From Flavobacteriales bacterium (GTDB taxonomy: Bacteria; Bacteroidota; Bacteroidia; Flavobacteriales_F; PHOS-HE28): a DNA stretch of 64,000 nt. The notes under the pieces were generated by a model that was not told the DNA's origin, searched no databases, and saw only the letters and a list, made by a program, of their open reading frames with translations. The translations under genes were made by a program, and so were the position numbers. The stretch covers positions 186,001 through 250,000 of the forward strand of contig JADJCS010000008.1 of assembly GCA_016703105.1 (NCBI GenBank), read 5' to 3'. Positions within the stretch are counted from its first letter, which is position 1; each line of letters starts with the position of its first letter. Below are positions 10,028 through 19,321 of this stretch, one piece after another.

Positions 10028-10197
10028 GACGGATCGGAATGAATGAATGAGGGGCAAAGATCATGCTGCGGAGCCCGGCGTTCGTCAGACGTGTCCGCCA
10101 GTTCCGAACAAGGATCGTGGATGGGGGAACGAAGGCCAAAGGAGAAAGGCAAAAGGTTCAAGGAGAAAAAGGTAACGCTGACAAGGCGCCTTATTGC

Positions 10198-11238
10198 TCA
10201 CAACCGCGCGCTGCGCTGGCGCAACCAGTGGTCGGCGATCACCAGGCAGGCCATCGCTTCCACGATGGGCACGGCGCGGGGCACTACGCAGGGATCGTGT
10301 CGGCCTTTGGCCTCGAGGGTCACCGCCTTGCCGCCACGGTCAACAGTGGCTTGGGCCTGGGCAATGGTGGCGGGCGGCTTGAAGGCCACATCGAAGATCA
10401 TCTGCTCGCCGCTGCTGATACCGCCCAGGACGCCACCTTGCACGGCCTGGTTGTGCTCCGACCCGCGCATGGCCGCGGCGGTGAAGCCCATGCCGATCTG
10501 GAAGCCCTTTACCGCGTTGATGGAGAGCATGGCCTTTGCGAGGTCCGCATCGAGCTTATCGAAGACCGGCTCGCCAAGACCGGGAGGCAGCCCCCGCACC
10601 AAGCATGAAACGATGCCTCCGATGCTATCGCCCTCACTGCGCACTTGTTCAATGAGGGCGGTCATACGCGCTACCGCGCCGGGATCGGCCGATCGCACAT
10701 CGTTCCGCCAAACGCCCTCCCAATCCATGGCATCCATCGCGCGCTCGGCCAGCTCCATTCCCACGGAGGTCACGCCCGCGCTCACCTTCACCCCTTCCCG
10801 TGCGAGCAACTGCCGAGCAATGGCGCCGGCCACCACACAGGCTGCCGTCGTGCGCGCGCTGCTTCGTCCACCTCCACGATGATCGCGCAGCCCATACTTC
10901 TCTTCCCAGGTCCGGTCGGCATGGCCAGGACGGTACACATCCTTCAGCGCATCATAGTCGCTGCCTTTCGCATCGCTGTTACGGATGAGGAAGGCGATGG
11001 GCGTTCCCAAGGTCTTCCCTTCGAAAACTCCGCTGAGCCACTCCACTTGGTCCGCTTCGTTGCGCGCTGTTCCCAGAGGAGTGCTACCCGGTCGGCGGCG
11101 ATCAAGCTCGGTCCGCACCTCCGCTACATCCAGTTCCAGCCCGGCCGGACATCCATCCACCACGCCACCAATGGCCGCGCCATGGCTTTCGCCGAACGAG
11201 GTGAGGCGGAACAGTTCTCCGATGGTATTCCCGGCCAT
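10198..11238 (-). CDS. aroC: Chorismate synthase
   Basis: The enzyme makes chorismate from 5-enolpyruvylshikimate 3-phosphate with reduced FMN, the last step of the shikimate pathway. The 346-residue length is normal. Signature stretches are visible: GESHGAAIGGVVDGCPAG near the N-terminus, YRPGHADRTWEEKYG, RDHRGGGRSSARTTA and GRHDPCVVPRAVPIVEAMA near the end. The start MAGNTIGELFRLTSFG is chosen because it matches the usual AroC N-terminus; the frame is open further upstream. It is divergent from the DinB gene, with 54 bases between their starts. Confidence 0.97.
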   Translation of the reverse strand: MAGNTIGELFRLTSFGESHGAAIGGVVDGCPAGLELDVAEVRTELDRRRPGSTPLGTARNEADQVEWLSGVFEGKTLGTPIAFLIRNSDAKGSDYDALKDVYRPGHADRTWEEKYGLRDHRGGGRSSARTTAACVVAGAIARQLLAREGVKVSAGVTSVGMELAERAMDAMDWEGVWRNDVRSADPGAVARMTALIEQVRSEGDSIGGIVSCLVRGLPPGLGEPVFDKLDADLAKAMLSINAVKGFQIGMGFTAAAMRGSEHNQAVQGGVLGGISSGEQMIFDVAFKPPATIAQAQATVDRGGKAVTLEAKGRHDPCVVPRAVPIVEAMACLVIADHWLRQRSARL

Positions 11239-11292
11239 GGCGCGAATGTAGAGGGCCGCAGCGGGTCTGAACGGCGGATATACCTTGCCGCC

Positions 11293-11808
11293 ATGAAGAC
11301 GGAAGCGCAATACCTGGCGGGAATGATGGACCGCACGCGGGAATACACCTCTTTCTACTTGAACCGGTTATTGGAACGCGATCCCGACGGCACCAAGGGG
11401 CTATTGCACAGGCGCTTTGTATGCGAAGGCACGCAACTCAACTCGGCCTTCTGGCTGATGGCGCATCTGGCTACCACCCAGAACGGTCTCCTGCTGCGGA
11501 GCACTGGTGGACCAGTGATCAAATTCTCCTGGGCGAAGCACTATGCCAAGGGTGCTTCAGGCGCACCGGAGGAATTACGCCCTTTGGTCGAAGATGTGCG
11601 GCACCAATTCCACGAGGTACATCGCCAGGGCATCGCCCATGTGGCCACGTTGGACGAAGCAGCGCTCGACGGGCCCAATATCACAGGACTGCCGCTCGGT
11701 GGCAAAGGCCAGGTGCGCGACGTGATCATGCACGCCATCCGGCATGAGGGCAGCCATATCGGCCACATCGGCTGGCTGTGCAAACTGCATGGGATCGTAA
11801 CGATGTGA
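11293..11808 (+). CDS. DinB superfamily protein
   Basis: This 171-residue helical protein has the layout of DinB/YfiT four-helix metal proteins: a first His in LMAHLATTQ and a His-rich last helix AIRHEGSHIGHIGWLCKL. Members bind divalent metal, and many act as thiol-dependent transferases, including bacillithiol transferases in organisms with that thiol. A bshB1 gene 7 kb away shows that bacillithiol is probably made here, so that role is possible but not shown. Confidence 0.75.
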   Translation: MKTEAQYLAGMMDRTREYTSFYLNRLLERDPDGTKGLLHRRFVCEGTQLNSAFWLMAHLATTQNGLLLRSTGGPVIKFSWAKHYAKGASGAPEELRPLVEDVRHQFHEVHRQGIAHVATLDEAALDGPNITGLPLGGKGQVRDVIMHAIRHEGSHIGHIGWLCKLHGIVTM

Positions 11809-11817
11809 ACCCGCCGA

Positions 11818-13109
11818 TCATGCGTGCCACATCAGCCAGAACATGAGGATCCCACCGAAGTAGCCCAGCGCCGCGGGCAGCGCCATACGCCGCACATACC
11901 ATCCGAACTCGATCCCCAGGATGCCCATCACCGACACACCCGCGGCGGATCCGATGATGAGGATGCTGCCTCCAGTGCCGGCGCAGTAAGCCAGCAGCTC
12001 CCAGAACAGGTGGTCCGGTGGATAGGTGGTCATCGGGTACATGGCCTGGGCCGCTGCCACCAACGGCACGTTGTCCACGATCGCGGAAAGGAGACCGATC
12101 GCCGTGGTCACCGCGAAAATGTTCCCGAAGGTGCGATCCAGGACGATCGCTGCATCCGGCAAGATCCCTGCGGTCTCCAAGCCCGCAACCGCGATGCGAT
12201 CCCCAGGAAGAAGAGGACGCTGCTGTGATCCACACGGCGCAGGATGCTCGTTACTTGCAATTGTCCGCGCTCTTCCATCGACCCGGTATGGATGAACTCC
12301 GTGTAGACCCACAGCACACCCAGGCCCAGCATAACGCCCATGAACGGAGGGAGATGCGTGAAGTGTTTGAAGAGCGGGACGCCAAGAAGCGTGAACAACC
12401 CGATCAAAAAAACCGCGATCCGTTGGTTCTTGCTGATGCGGGCCGATCCCCTGGCGATCACGGCGGGCCGCTCGATGCTTCCCTTCACCGTTCGGCTTAT
12501 CCACAACAGCGGCAACACGAGGCAGACCATGCTCGGCACGAACAGCTTCACAATGATGTTCCAGGTCGTGACCTGACCATCGATCCAGAGCATGATCGTG
12601 GTCACATCGCCGACCGGGCTCCAGGCGCCGCCGGCGTTCGCCGCGATGATCACCAGGCCCGCGAAGGTCCATAGGTCGTTGCGGTCGGCGATCATTTTAC
12701 GCAGCAGAGCGCACATCACGATCGCCGTGGTCATATTGTCCAAGGCGGCCGAAAGGAAGAAGCTGATGATCCCGATCACCCAGAGCAGCGCCACCTTGTT
12801 CTTCGCCGTGATGCGGTCCGTGATGATCTGGAAACCAGCATGCGCGTCCATGAGCTCCACTACCGTCATCGCACCCAGCAGGAAGAAGAGGATACTGGCG
12901 ATGCCGCTGAGGTGATGAAAGAGCTCATCGCTCAGCTGGGCGTGGTCGTGCGTGCCCTCCGCGAAAAGATCACCATGACCCACCATGATCAGTGTCCACA
13001 CCAACATGCCGGTGAGCAGGGCCGCCGCCGCCTTGTTCACCTTGAGCGGATGCTCCATGACGATGGCGGCATAGCCCAGCACGAAAACGATGGCGATCAA
13101 CAGGTACAT
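11818..13109 (-). CDS. nhaD: NhaD-type Na+/H+ antiporter, frameshifted
   Basis: Corrected for one base, this is a 430-residue multi-span antiporter of the NhaD/ArsB superfamily. Motifs include SAALDNMTTAIVMCALLRK, NAGGAWSPVGDVTTIMLW and, in the second half, AIVDNVPLVAAAQAMYP. Between SVLFFLGI and IAVAGLETAGIL the frame slips: near 12196 two bases (GC) stand where a codon is expected, so one base seems to be missing. The ATG at 13109 (MYLLIAIVFVLGYAAIV) is preferred; a TTG seven codons upstream is also possible. It ends 9 bases from the DinB gene stop (convergent). Confidence 0.85.
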
Positions 13110-13158
13110 CCGCGGAATATCAAGTGGCAAGGATAGCCATCGCCGCTAAACTTGCAGG

Positions 13159-14145
13159 ATGCTGGCCGCCCGCTCCAACATCCGTTTGCAAACGCTGGTC
13201 CTTCTGGCCGGGATCGGATTGATGGGCATCAAGTTCCTCGCCTGGCGGCTCACGCATAGCAACACGATCCTGAGCGATGCGCTGGAGAGCATCGTGAACG
13301 TGGTGGCTGGTGCCTTCGCGCTCTACAGCCTGATGTTGGCGGCGAAGCCGCGCGATCGGGAACATCCCTACGGGCACGGGAAAGTCGAGTTCATCAGCGC
13401 GGGGATCGAAGGCGGTCTGGTAGTGATCGCCGGTGGCGTGATCATCTGGCGCGCGGTGGAGGCACTGCGGGCGGGCCAGCACTTGCACGATCTGGACACC
13501 GGCATCGCCCTGACCGGTGCTGCGGGCGCGCTCAACTTGCTCATGGGGCTGACACTGAAGCGGCGCGGTGTCAAGGCGCACTCCATCACCATGGAAGCCA
13601 GTGGCACGCATCTGCTCAGCGATGCTTGGAGCACCGTGGCCATGGTGGCCGGTCTCGTGTTGATCCGCCTTACCGGGCTGCTCTGGCTGGACCAGGCCTT
13701 CGCCATCGTCTTCGCGGTCTACATCATTGTCACCGGCCTGCGCGTCTTCCGGCGTTCCGTGGCCGGCATAATGGATGAGGCCGATCTGGACCTCGGCGGC
13801 AAGGTGATCGCTGTGCTACAAGAGAACCGCAAGCCCGGCTGGGTGGACATCCACAATTTCCGCATGATCAAGTACGGCAGCATCCTGCACGTGGATTGCC
13901 ACGCGACGCTCCCCTGGTACTACACCCTGGAGCAGGCGCACAAAGAGATCAGCGCCATGGAGCAACTGGTGAACGAGCGCATGGGCCGCACCGTGGAACT
14001 CTTCATCCACATGGATCCATGCGTGCCTGCGAGCTGTTCGATCTGTGACCTCGCGGACTGTTCTCAACGTCAGCAGCGGTTCGTGAAAGAGGTACCCTGG
14101 TCGATCGAGACCGTGCTGTCCAACCGAAAGCACGCCGTAGAATGA
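13159..14145 (+). CDS. Cation diffusion facilitator family transporter
   Basis: This is a 328-residue CDF exporter for divalent metals. Helix 2 carries SDALESIVNVVA, where the usual D-x-x-x-D site appears as D-x-x-x-S preceded by S-D, and helix 5 carries HLLSDAW with the H-x-x-x-D pair. HPYGHGKVEF is the family loop. The C-terminal cytoplasmic domain ends in a Cys cluster (HMDPCVPASCSICDLADC) with four cysteines that probably bind metal and sense it. It is divergent from nhaD with 49 bases between. Confidence 0.9.
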   Translation: MLAARSNIRLQTLVLLAGIGLMGIKFLAWRLTHSNTILSDALESIVNVVAGAFALYSLMLAAKPRDREHPYGHGKVEFISAGIEGGLVVIAGGVIIWRAVEALRAGQHLHDLDTGIALTGAAGALNLLMGLTLKRRGVKAHSITMEASGTHLLSDAWSTVAMVAGLVLIRLTGLLWLDQAFAIVFAVYIIVTGLRVFRRSVAGIMDEADLDLGGKVIAVLQENRKPGWVDIHNFRMIKYGSILHVDCHATLPWYYTLEQAHKEISAMEQLVNERMGRTVELFIHMDPCVPASCSICDLADCSQRQQRFVKEVPWSIETVLSNRKHAVE

Positions 14146-14146
14146 C

Positions 14147-14177
14147 CATCCCCCTGTGGCTGAGCCACAGGGGGATG
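14147..14177. terminator. Bidirectional hairpin terminator between CDF gene and tRNA-His
   Basis: Arms 14147-14160 (CATCCCCCTGTGGC) and 14164-14177 are perfectly complementary around a 3-base loop. It begins 2 bases after the CDF gene stop and ends 4 bases before the tRNA 3' end. No long T run follows on either strand. Confidence 0.75.
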
Positions 14178-14180
14178 CTT

Positions 14181-14257
14181 TGGGGTGGAAGACCGGGCTT
14201 GAACCGGCGACCTCCGGAATCACAATCCGGCGCTCTAACCAACTGAGCTACATCCAC
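14181..14257 (-). tRNA. tRNA-His (anticodon GTG)
   Basis: The minus strand folds as a full cloverleaf. Anticodon stem CCGGA/TCCGG encloses TTGTGAT, so the anticodon is GTG (His). An extra 5' G at 14258 opposite discriminator C73 is the expected G-1 identity element, and CCA is encoded at 14183-14181. The D-stem GCTC/GAGC and T-loop TTCAAGC are normal. The acceptor stem has one U-U mismatch at 6:67. Confidence 0.96.
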
Positions 14258-14290
14258 CATTTCCCTATGGCATCGCTACCATCGGGGCCG

Positions 14291-14298
14291 CAAATATA
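14291..14298 (-). promoter_or_regulatory. -7 promoter element TATATTTG of tRNA-His
   Basis: TATATTTG on the minus strand matches TAnnTTTG exactly and sits 33 bases before the mature tRNA 5' end, leaving room for a short leader removed by RNase P. Confidence 0.55.
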
Positions 14299-14415
14299 GC
14301 CGCCTGGCCTCCAACGTCGTCCGAAGTCCGCAGGGCCGGGACTTCCACTGGGCCGCCCGGCCGTATTTTGTGCGGCTCCCCCAACAAGCGGCCCCGATGG
14401 ATCGGGATGAGACAG

Positions 14416-15576
14416 ATGAAACACATGCATGTGCTTGTCCTTCCCAAGTGGTACCCGGGCCGGCATGACCCGCAGTTGGGGGACTTCATCCGCAAGCAAA
14501 CCCTGGCGGTGGCGCTCCAGCATCGGGTGAGCGTGGTCGCTGTGATCGCATTGCCTGGATCGACGGAGCGTTTCGCTGAAGAACTCGAGGAACGCGAGGG
14601 TGCCTGGGAGCTGCGCTGCTACTATACGCCATCAAAGAGCGCCTGGCTGGGTTGGCGGAAAACCGTCAACCTGTGGCGGTACTGGACCACCGGTATGCGC
14701 GGGCTGCGCCGGGTGTGGCGCGAACGCGGTGCACCGGACCTGGTGCATGTGCAGATCATGGTCCGGCCGGCCTTGCTCGCGTTCTGGTTGCGCCTGCGCC
14801 ATCGGATCCCTTACATCATCAGCGAACAGAGCAGCGAGTACCTCGATGGCACATGGGCGTCGAAGAACGCGTTGTTCAAGGCGATCAACTATTTTCTCTT
14901 CCGCCGTGCATCGGCGGTAACCGCGGTGGGCCCTACCCTGGCGGAAGCCATTACAGCGCATGGGCTCTTCAAGAACGTCGAGGTCGTGCCTAACGTGGTA
15001 CCGGGCCTCGATCTGCCGCTCCCAGCTGCGGGACCGGCCCACCGCTTCATGGTGGTGGCCGATCTGGTGGACCGGACGAAGAACGTGAGCGGGGTGCTGC
15101 GCGCTCTGGCCTCCTGCCGCGAACGAGGCATCCCAGCGGAACTCGACATCCTCGGTGGTGGCACGGATGAGAAAATGCTCCGGGAACAGGCCCATGCCCT
15201 CGGCCTGAACGGTGGTGTCCGGTTCCATGGAAGGATCTCCAATAGCGAAGTATTGCGCCATATGGCCGGCACCGGTTCGGTGATCATCAACAGCAATGTG
15301 GAGACCTTCAGCGTGGTGACCGGCGAGGCGCTCGCCTTGGGAAGACCTGTGATAGCCACACGTTGCGGCGGGCCCGTAGCGTTCATCAGCCCGGAGAACG
15401 GGATCCTGATCGACGTGCGTAACGATGACCAATTGGTGCAAGCGATGGTGAACATGGTGGCAGAGCACCATCACTATGGACCTGATGCGGTGCGCCGCTC
15501 CGTGGGCCAGCGCTTCAGTCCAGGCGCAGTGGCGGAGCGGTTCTCGGCCGTATACGAAAAGATCCATGCCGACTGA
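14416..15576 (+). CDS. Glycosyltransferase family 4 (group 1)
   Basis: This 386-residue GT-B enzyme has an N-terminal acceptor half (HVLVLPKWYPGRHDPQLGDFIRKQ) and a C-terminal donor half. The donor half shows the E-x7-E motif as ETFSVVTGE followed by ALALGRPVIATRCGG. It probably transfers a sugar from a nucleotide donor during surface glycan assembly. The start MKHMHVLVLP at 14416 is preferred; MRQMKH at 14407 is possible. Its 3' end overlaps the next gene by 11 bases, making it the first gene of a three-gene glycan operon with the fusion enzyme and flippase. Confidence 0.9.
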   Translation: MKHMHVLVLPKWYPGRHDPQLGDFIRKQTLAVALQHRVSVVAVIALPGSTERFAEELEEREGAWELRCYYTPSKSAWLGWRKTVNLWRYWTTGMRGLRRVWRERGAPDLVHVQIMVRPALLAFWLRLRHRIPYIISEQSSEYLDGTWASKNALFKAINYFLFRRASAVTAVGPTLAEAITAHGLFKNVEVVPNVVPGLDLPLPAAGPAHRFMVVADLVDRTKNVSGVLRALASCRERGIPAELDILGGGTDEKMLREQAHALGLNGGVRFHGRISNSEVLRHMAGTGSVIINSNVETFSVVTGEALALGRPVIATRCGGPVAFISPENGILIDVRNDDQLVQAMVNMVAEHHHYGPDAVRRSVGQRFSPGAVAERFSAVYEKIHAD

Positions 15577-17257
15577 GGTCTTGCGCGTCGGGATCCTCTG
15601 TAACGGCGGCACCTTCCAGCGCTGGCAGGCGGAAAGCATCGCGGCGGTCCGCGCCGAACCCGGAGTGGAGTTGGTGCTGCTCATTGAACGCGACGCGGAG
15701 ACCGCCAGCCCGAAGAGCACATGGACACGTGCGCTGCACTATCCCTGGCGAACGGTGCTCTATCGGCAGTACCGCAAGCATTGGTTCCGTCCGAAGGCGA
15801 TGGAACCCGTGGATCTTTCGTCGGAGCTGTCGAACGTACCGAAGATCCGCTGCCGACCTATTCTCCGAGGCCATGCTGAACTCTTCGAAGAAGCCGACCT
15901 CGCGTTGATCCGTTCGCACCGCCCCGATGTCTTGTTGCGCTTCGGCTTCAACATCCTGCACGGCGACATCCTCACCGTCGCGACCCATGGCGTATGGAGC
16001 CACCATCACGGGGATGAGGAACACTACCGCGGTGGGCCGCCGGCTTTCTGGGAGATCGTGGACGCCCAGCCCGTGATCGGCGCTGTATTGCAGCGGCTTA
16101 CCGAGAAACTCGATGCCGGCAGGATCCTATACAAGGGCTGGTTCAACACCGTGGACCATTCGCTCGAAGAGACCGTGGATACCGTACTTACCCATAGTGC
16201 GCAATGGCCGGCATTGGTCATGCGCCGGATCCTTCAAGGCGATGCGGTCGCTGCAGAAGGAACGTTGAGCACCTCGAAAGCGCCCGTGCGCAAGTATCCT
16301 ACGAACACGGTCGTTCTGCGCTTCCTCTGGAAACGGATGCGGAACAAAATGCGGTTCCACCGCGACAGCCTCAACGCGCACGAGGAATGGAACATCGGTG
16401 TGTTGAACCAGCCGATCCACCATCTGCTGCAGACGGAGCCTAGCTTGAACGTGCGCTGGCTGCCAGCGCCCGCACAGAACTCCTTCCGCGCGGATCCGTT
16501 CGGCTTCGTGGGAAGCGACGGGCAGCTACACATCCTTTACGAGAAATTCGATCATGCCACCGGCAAGGGCGAGATCGCACGGCTGCGACCAAAGCGCGAC
16601 AATGTGCTGAAGCGCTCGCGTACCGTCCTCGAACTTCCCGAGCATCTCTCCTACCCCTTCGTATTGGAGCGGGATGGTGAAGTGCTCGTGATCCCCGAGC
16701 AGGCCGCGCGCGGAAGGGTGGATCTCTATCGCCTCGACGCCGATATGACCGCGTTGGAACGGATAGCTACGCTTTTGGAAGAACCGCTCTTCGATCCTAC
16801 CGTGCTCGAATGGGAAGGTCGTTGGTGGATGTTCGGTACGAAGGCCCCGCTCACCAATGTGGAGCTCTTCATCTACCACGCACCTCGACTGGAAGGCCCG
16901 TGGACACCGCACACCTTGAACCCGGTGAAAGCGGATATACGGTCCGCGCGCCCTGGAGGCACGCCCTTCGTCCACAACGGTGCGCTATACCGCCCCGCAC
17001 AGGACAGTTCGCTCACCTATGGGGGACGCATCGCGCTGAACCGGGTGATCGCGCTGGATCCGGAAAGGTTCGCGGAAGAGACCGTGCGGCACATCGGCCC
17101 CATCGGTGGAACGGCCTACAACAAAGGCCTGCACACGATCGCGGCAGTGGGTGACATCACGGTGCTGGATGGCAAACGGCTGTTGAAGGTCCCCGCCAAG
17201 GCCGCGCGGGAACAGAAAGCGAAACTGGTGCGCTTCCGCAAACGGCTCCAGGCATGA
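15566..17257 (+). CDS. Formyltransferase-like domain fused to GINT1/GH43-like beta-propeller
   Basis: This 563-residue protein has two parts. Residues 1-250 resemble methionyl-tRNA/sugar formyltransferases: ATHGVWSHHHGDEEHYRGGPPAFW (about 139-162) takes the place of the H-x-S-L-L-P-x-Y-R-G-x-x-P loop, followed by LTEKLDAGRILYKG. Residues 280-563 look like a five-bladed GH43/GH32-type propeller (RADPFGF, LSYPFVLERDGEVLVIPE, WWMFGTK, RPAQDSS), as in the N-terminal domain of glucosamine inositolphosphorylceramide transferases. No secretion signal is present, so it is cytoplasmic. Lying between a GT4 transferase and a flippase (4-base overlap with the latter), it probably modifies an amino-sugar of the glycan, for example by N-formylation. 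The substrate is unknown. Confidence 0.75.
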   Translation: MPTEVLRVGILCNGGTFQRWQAESIAAVRAEPGVELVLLIERDAETASPKSTWTRALHYPWRTVLYRQYRKHWFRPKAMEPVDLSSELSNVPKIRCRPILRGHAELFEEADLALIRSHRPDVLLRFGFNILHGDILTVATHGVWSHHHGDEEHYRGGPPAFWEIVDAQPVIGAVLQRLTEKLDAGRILYKGWFNTVDHSLEETVDTVLTHSAQWPALVMRRILQGDAVAAEGTLSTSKAPVRKYPTNTVVLRFLWKRMRNKMRFHRDSLNAHEEWNIGVLNQPIHHLLQTEPSLNVRWLPAPAQNSFRADPFGFVGSDGQLHILYEKFDHATGKGEIARLRPKRDNVLKRSRTVLELPEHLSYPFVLERDGEVLVIPEQAARGRVDLYRLDADMTALERIATLLEEPLFDPTVLEWEGRWWMFGTKAPLTNVELFIYHAPRLEGPWTPHTLNPVKADIRSARPGGTPFVHNGALYRPAQDSSLTYGGRIALNRVIALDPERFAEETVRHIGPIGGTAYNKGLHTIAAVGDITVLDGKRLLKVPAKAAREQKAKLVRFRKRLQA

Positions 17258-18507
17258 TCAAACCCGTGATCGGTTCGGTACTGGCGCGGGTGTGGACCAC
17301 CCTGGCGAACCTGCTCGTGTTCATGGTGGCCGGGCATGCGCTCGGCGCGGAAGGGCTCGGGGCCATCAGCTTGATCGTGCTGGGCATCACTCTCGTGCAA
17401 TTGCTGAACAACGTGGTGGGTGGAGGTGCTCTGGTGCATCTGATGCCACGCGCACCGTTGGGCGCACTGCTGCGACCCGCCTATGCGTGGGCGGTGATCA
17501 CCGTGTTCGTCGCCGCGGCTGTTTCCCTCCTGCCGTTGGTTCCGGAAGGGTTGGCGCTGCACGTGGTGATCCTCGCGTTCATGCAATCGCTCTATTCCAT
17601 TCACCTGAACGTGCTGGTGGGGCGTAAGCGGTTCCGTGCCTATAACTGGATCGTGGCCGCACATGCCGCTCTATTGCTCGCCATGTTCTTGCTCCTTCTG
17701 CGGTCGCCGGGCCCTCGCGATGTGGTGAGCTATGTATGGGCGAGCTACGTGGCCTTCGGCGCCACCTTGCTGCTGAGCACATTGGCGATCTTCCTATCGC
17801 CACAACCTGTCACCCCACAAGCGGAACCGGGGTTGTTGCGACGCATGGTGAGGCAGGGACTGCAGATCCAGAGCGCGAACGCGATGCAGTTGCTCAACTA
17901 TCGTCTGGCGTACTACCTCATCGAGCACTTTCGTGGATTGGCACCGCTCGGGGTTTACTCGGTAGCCACCCAGCTGGCGGAAGGCGCCTGGCTGGTACCA
18001 CGCAGCCTGGGGCTCGTGCTCTACGGATCGGTGAGCAATGAGGCGGCCGCCGCTCGCCAGCGTTCGCTCACGCTCACGGTCTTCAAGGTGGCCGTCATCT
18101 CGGCAGCAGGTGCCATGATCATCGCCTTGCTGTTGCCGGACGCGCTGTTCGCATGGCTTTTCGGCAAGGAGGTCCAAGGGTTACGACCGATCCTGCTGGT
18201 GCTGGCACCGGGCATCGTGGCCATGGCCGCATCTCAAGCTTACAGCCACTACTTCAGTGGTGTGGGGGCCAACAAACACAATGCGATCGGATCTGGCGTC
18301 GGCTTGATGATCACCGCGGTCTTCGGTGTTTTCATGGTGTCGCACCACGGGCTTCTCGGAGCGGCGGCGACGGCGTCCCTCGCCTACGGTGCGAACGCCA
18401 TCTACCAAGGATGGGTCTTCAACCGGCTCACGGGCGCGCGCCTCGCCGATCTCAAACCGACCGAGGCGGATGTGGAACGGATACGGAGCGCGTGGTCCAG
18501 GATGTGA
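17254..18507 (+). CDS. Polysaccharide flippase (Wzx/MOP superfamily)
   Basis: This 417-residue protein with about 12 membrane segments follows the layout of O-antigen and capsule flippases: VIGSVLARVWTTLANLLVFMVAGHALGAEGLG at the N-terminus, and a central block LNYRLAYYLIEHFRGLAPLGVYSVATQLAE that is diagnostic of the MOP exporters. It should flip a lipid-linked glycan to the periplasmic side. The start codon overlaps the previous stop (ATGA), so translation is likely coupled to the two glycan enzymes before it. Confidence 0.88.
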   Translation: MIKPVIGSVLARVWTTLANLLVFMVAGHALGAEGLGAISLIVLGITLVQLLNNVVGGGALVHLMPRAPLGALLRPAYAWAVITVFVAAAVSLLPLVPEGLALHVVILAFMQSLYSIHLNVLVGRKRFRAYNWIVAAHAALLLAMFLLLLRSPGPRDVVSYVWASYVAFGATLLLSTLAIFLSPQPVTPQAEPGLLRRMVRQGLQIQSANAMQLLNYRLAYYLIEHFRGLAPLGVYSVATQLAEGAWLVPRSLGLVLYGSVSNEAAAARQRSLTLTVFKVAVISAAGAMIIALLLPDALFAWLFGKEVQGLRPILLVLAPGIVAMAASQAYSHYFSGVGANKHNAIGSGVGLMITAVFGVFMVSHHGLLGAAATASLAYGANAIYQGWVFNRLTGARLADLKPTEADVERIRSAWSRM

Positions 18508-18522
18508 TCCCGGGCGATCGTC

Positions 18523-19263
18523 CTATCCAAGATCCATCAGGTCCCGCACGGCAGGAGGACGTACCGTGGTGAACCCCTCGCCGTAGGTCACACCGATCAA
18601 GCGGCCCATCTCGAGGCTGCGTCCTTGTAGAAAGGGCAGGAAGTCCGGGCGTGCGATCGGGCTCACGGGCTCTTTGCTCGCGGGATCGTGGAACTGCGAG
18701 CCGAAGCACAGCAGCGACTCCATCTTCCTGTCCCAATGCGGCGTGATATCCACTACCAGATCGGGATCGATCCAACGGTCCTGCACCGCATGCAGTACAG
18801 TAGTTGGTCGCCATGCTTCCTGCTCCACACCGCCATCCTTTGTCACTACCCGCCGCAACCCACTGAGGAAACAGGCCTCGGCCACCAAAGCCGCAGCGCG
18901 GCCATGATCCGGGTGCCGATCACGGATGGCGTTCGTGAGAATGATGCGCGGACAATGTCGCCGGATACTTCCCACCACGCCCAACAGGCTTTCCTCATCA
19001 GCGCGGAAGAACCCATCGCGCAGGCCGAGTTGATAGCGGAACTCCGCGTCCAGCACCTTGCGCCCGGCTTCGGCTTCTTGCGCGCGGATCTCCGGCGTAC
19101 CGCGCGTGCCCAACTCACCGGCGGTCAGATCCACAATACCGACGCTATGTCCAAGTGCGCGGTGATGAAGCACCGTGCCGCTCATGCTGATCTCCACATC
19201 GTCCGGGTGCGCGGTGATGCACAGAATGTCCACAGGGCCGCCCTGCATGGTAAATTGCTGCAT
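18523..19263 (-). CDS. bshB1: Bacillithiol biosynthesis deacetylase BshB1
   Basis: This 246-residue PIG-L/LmbE family zinc deacetylase removes the acetyl group of N-acetylglucosaminyl malate in bacillithiol synthesis. Metal and catalytic motifs are AHPDD near the N-terminus and DRHPDHGRAA in the middle. VDLTAGELGTRGTPEIRAQEA and FGSQFHDP are typical of the BshB1 subgroup. An alternative start is MQGGPVDIL five codons in. A CATCTTTG element just upstream resembles the -7 promoter. It is convergent with the flippase gene (15 bases apart). Confidence 0.9.
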   Translation of the reverse strand: MQQFTMQGGPVDILCITAHPDDVEISMSGTVLHHRALGHSVGIVDLTAGELGTRGTPEIRAQEAEAGRKVLDAEFRYQLGLRDGFFRADEESLLGVVGSIRRHCPRIILTNAIRDRHPDHGRAAALVAEACFLSGLRRVVTKDGGVEQEAWRPTTVLHAVQDRWIDPDLVVDITPHWDRKMESLLCFGSQFHDPASKEPVSPIARPDFLPFLQGRSLEMGRLIGVTYGEGFTTVRPPAVRDLMDLG

Positions 19264-19321
19264 GGTGCAAAGATGCCGCTGTGCTGCGTTACGGTCGACC
19301 CAGTGGGTCGGCGCTACATCG

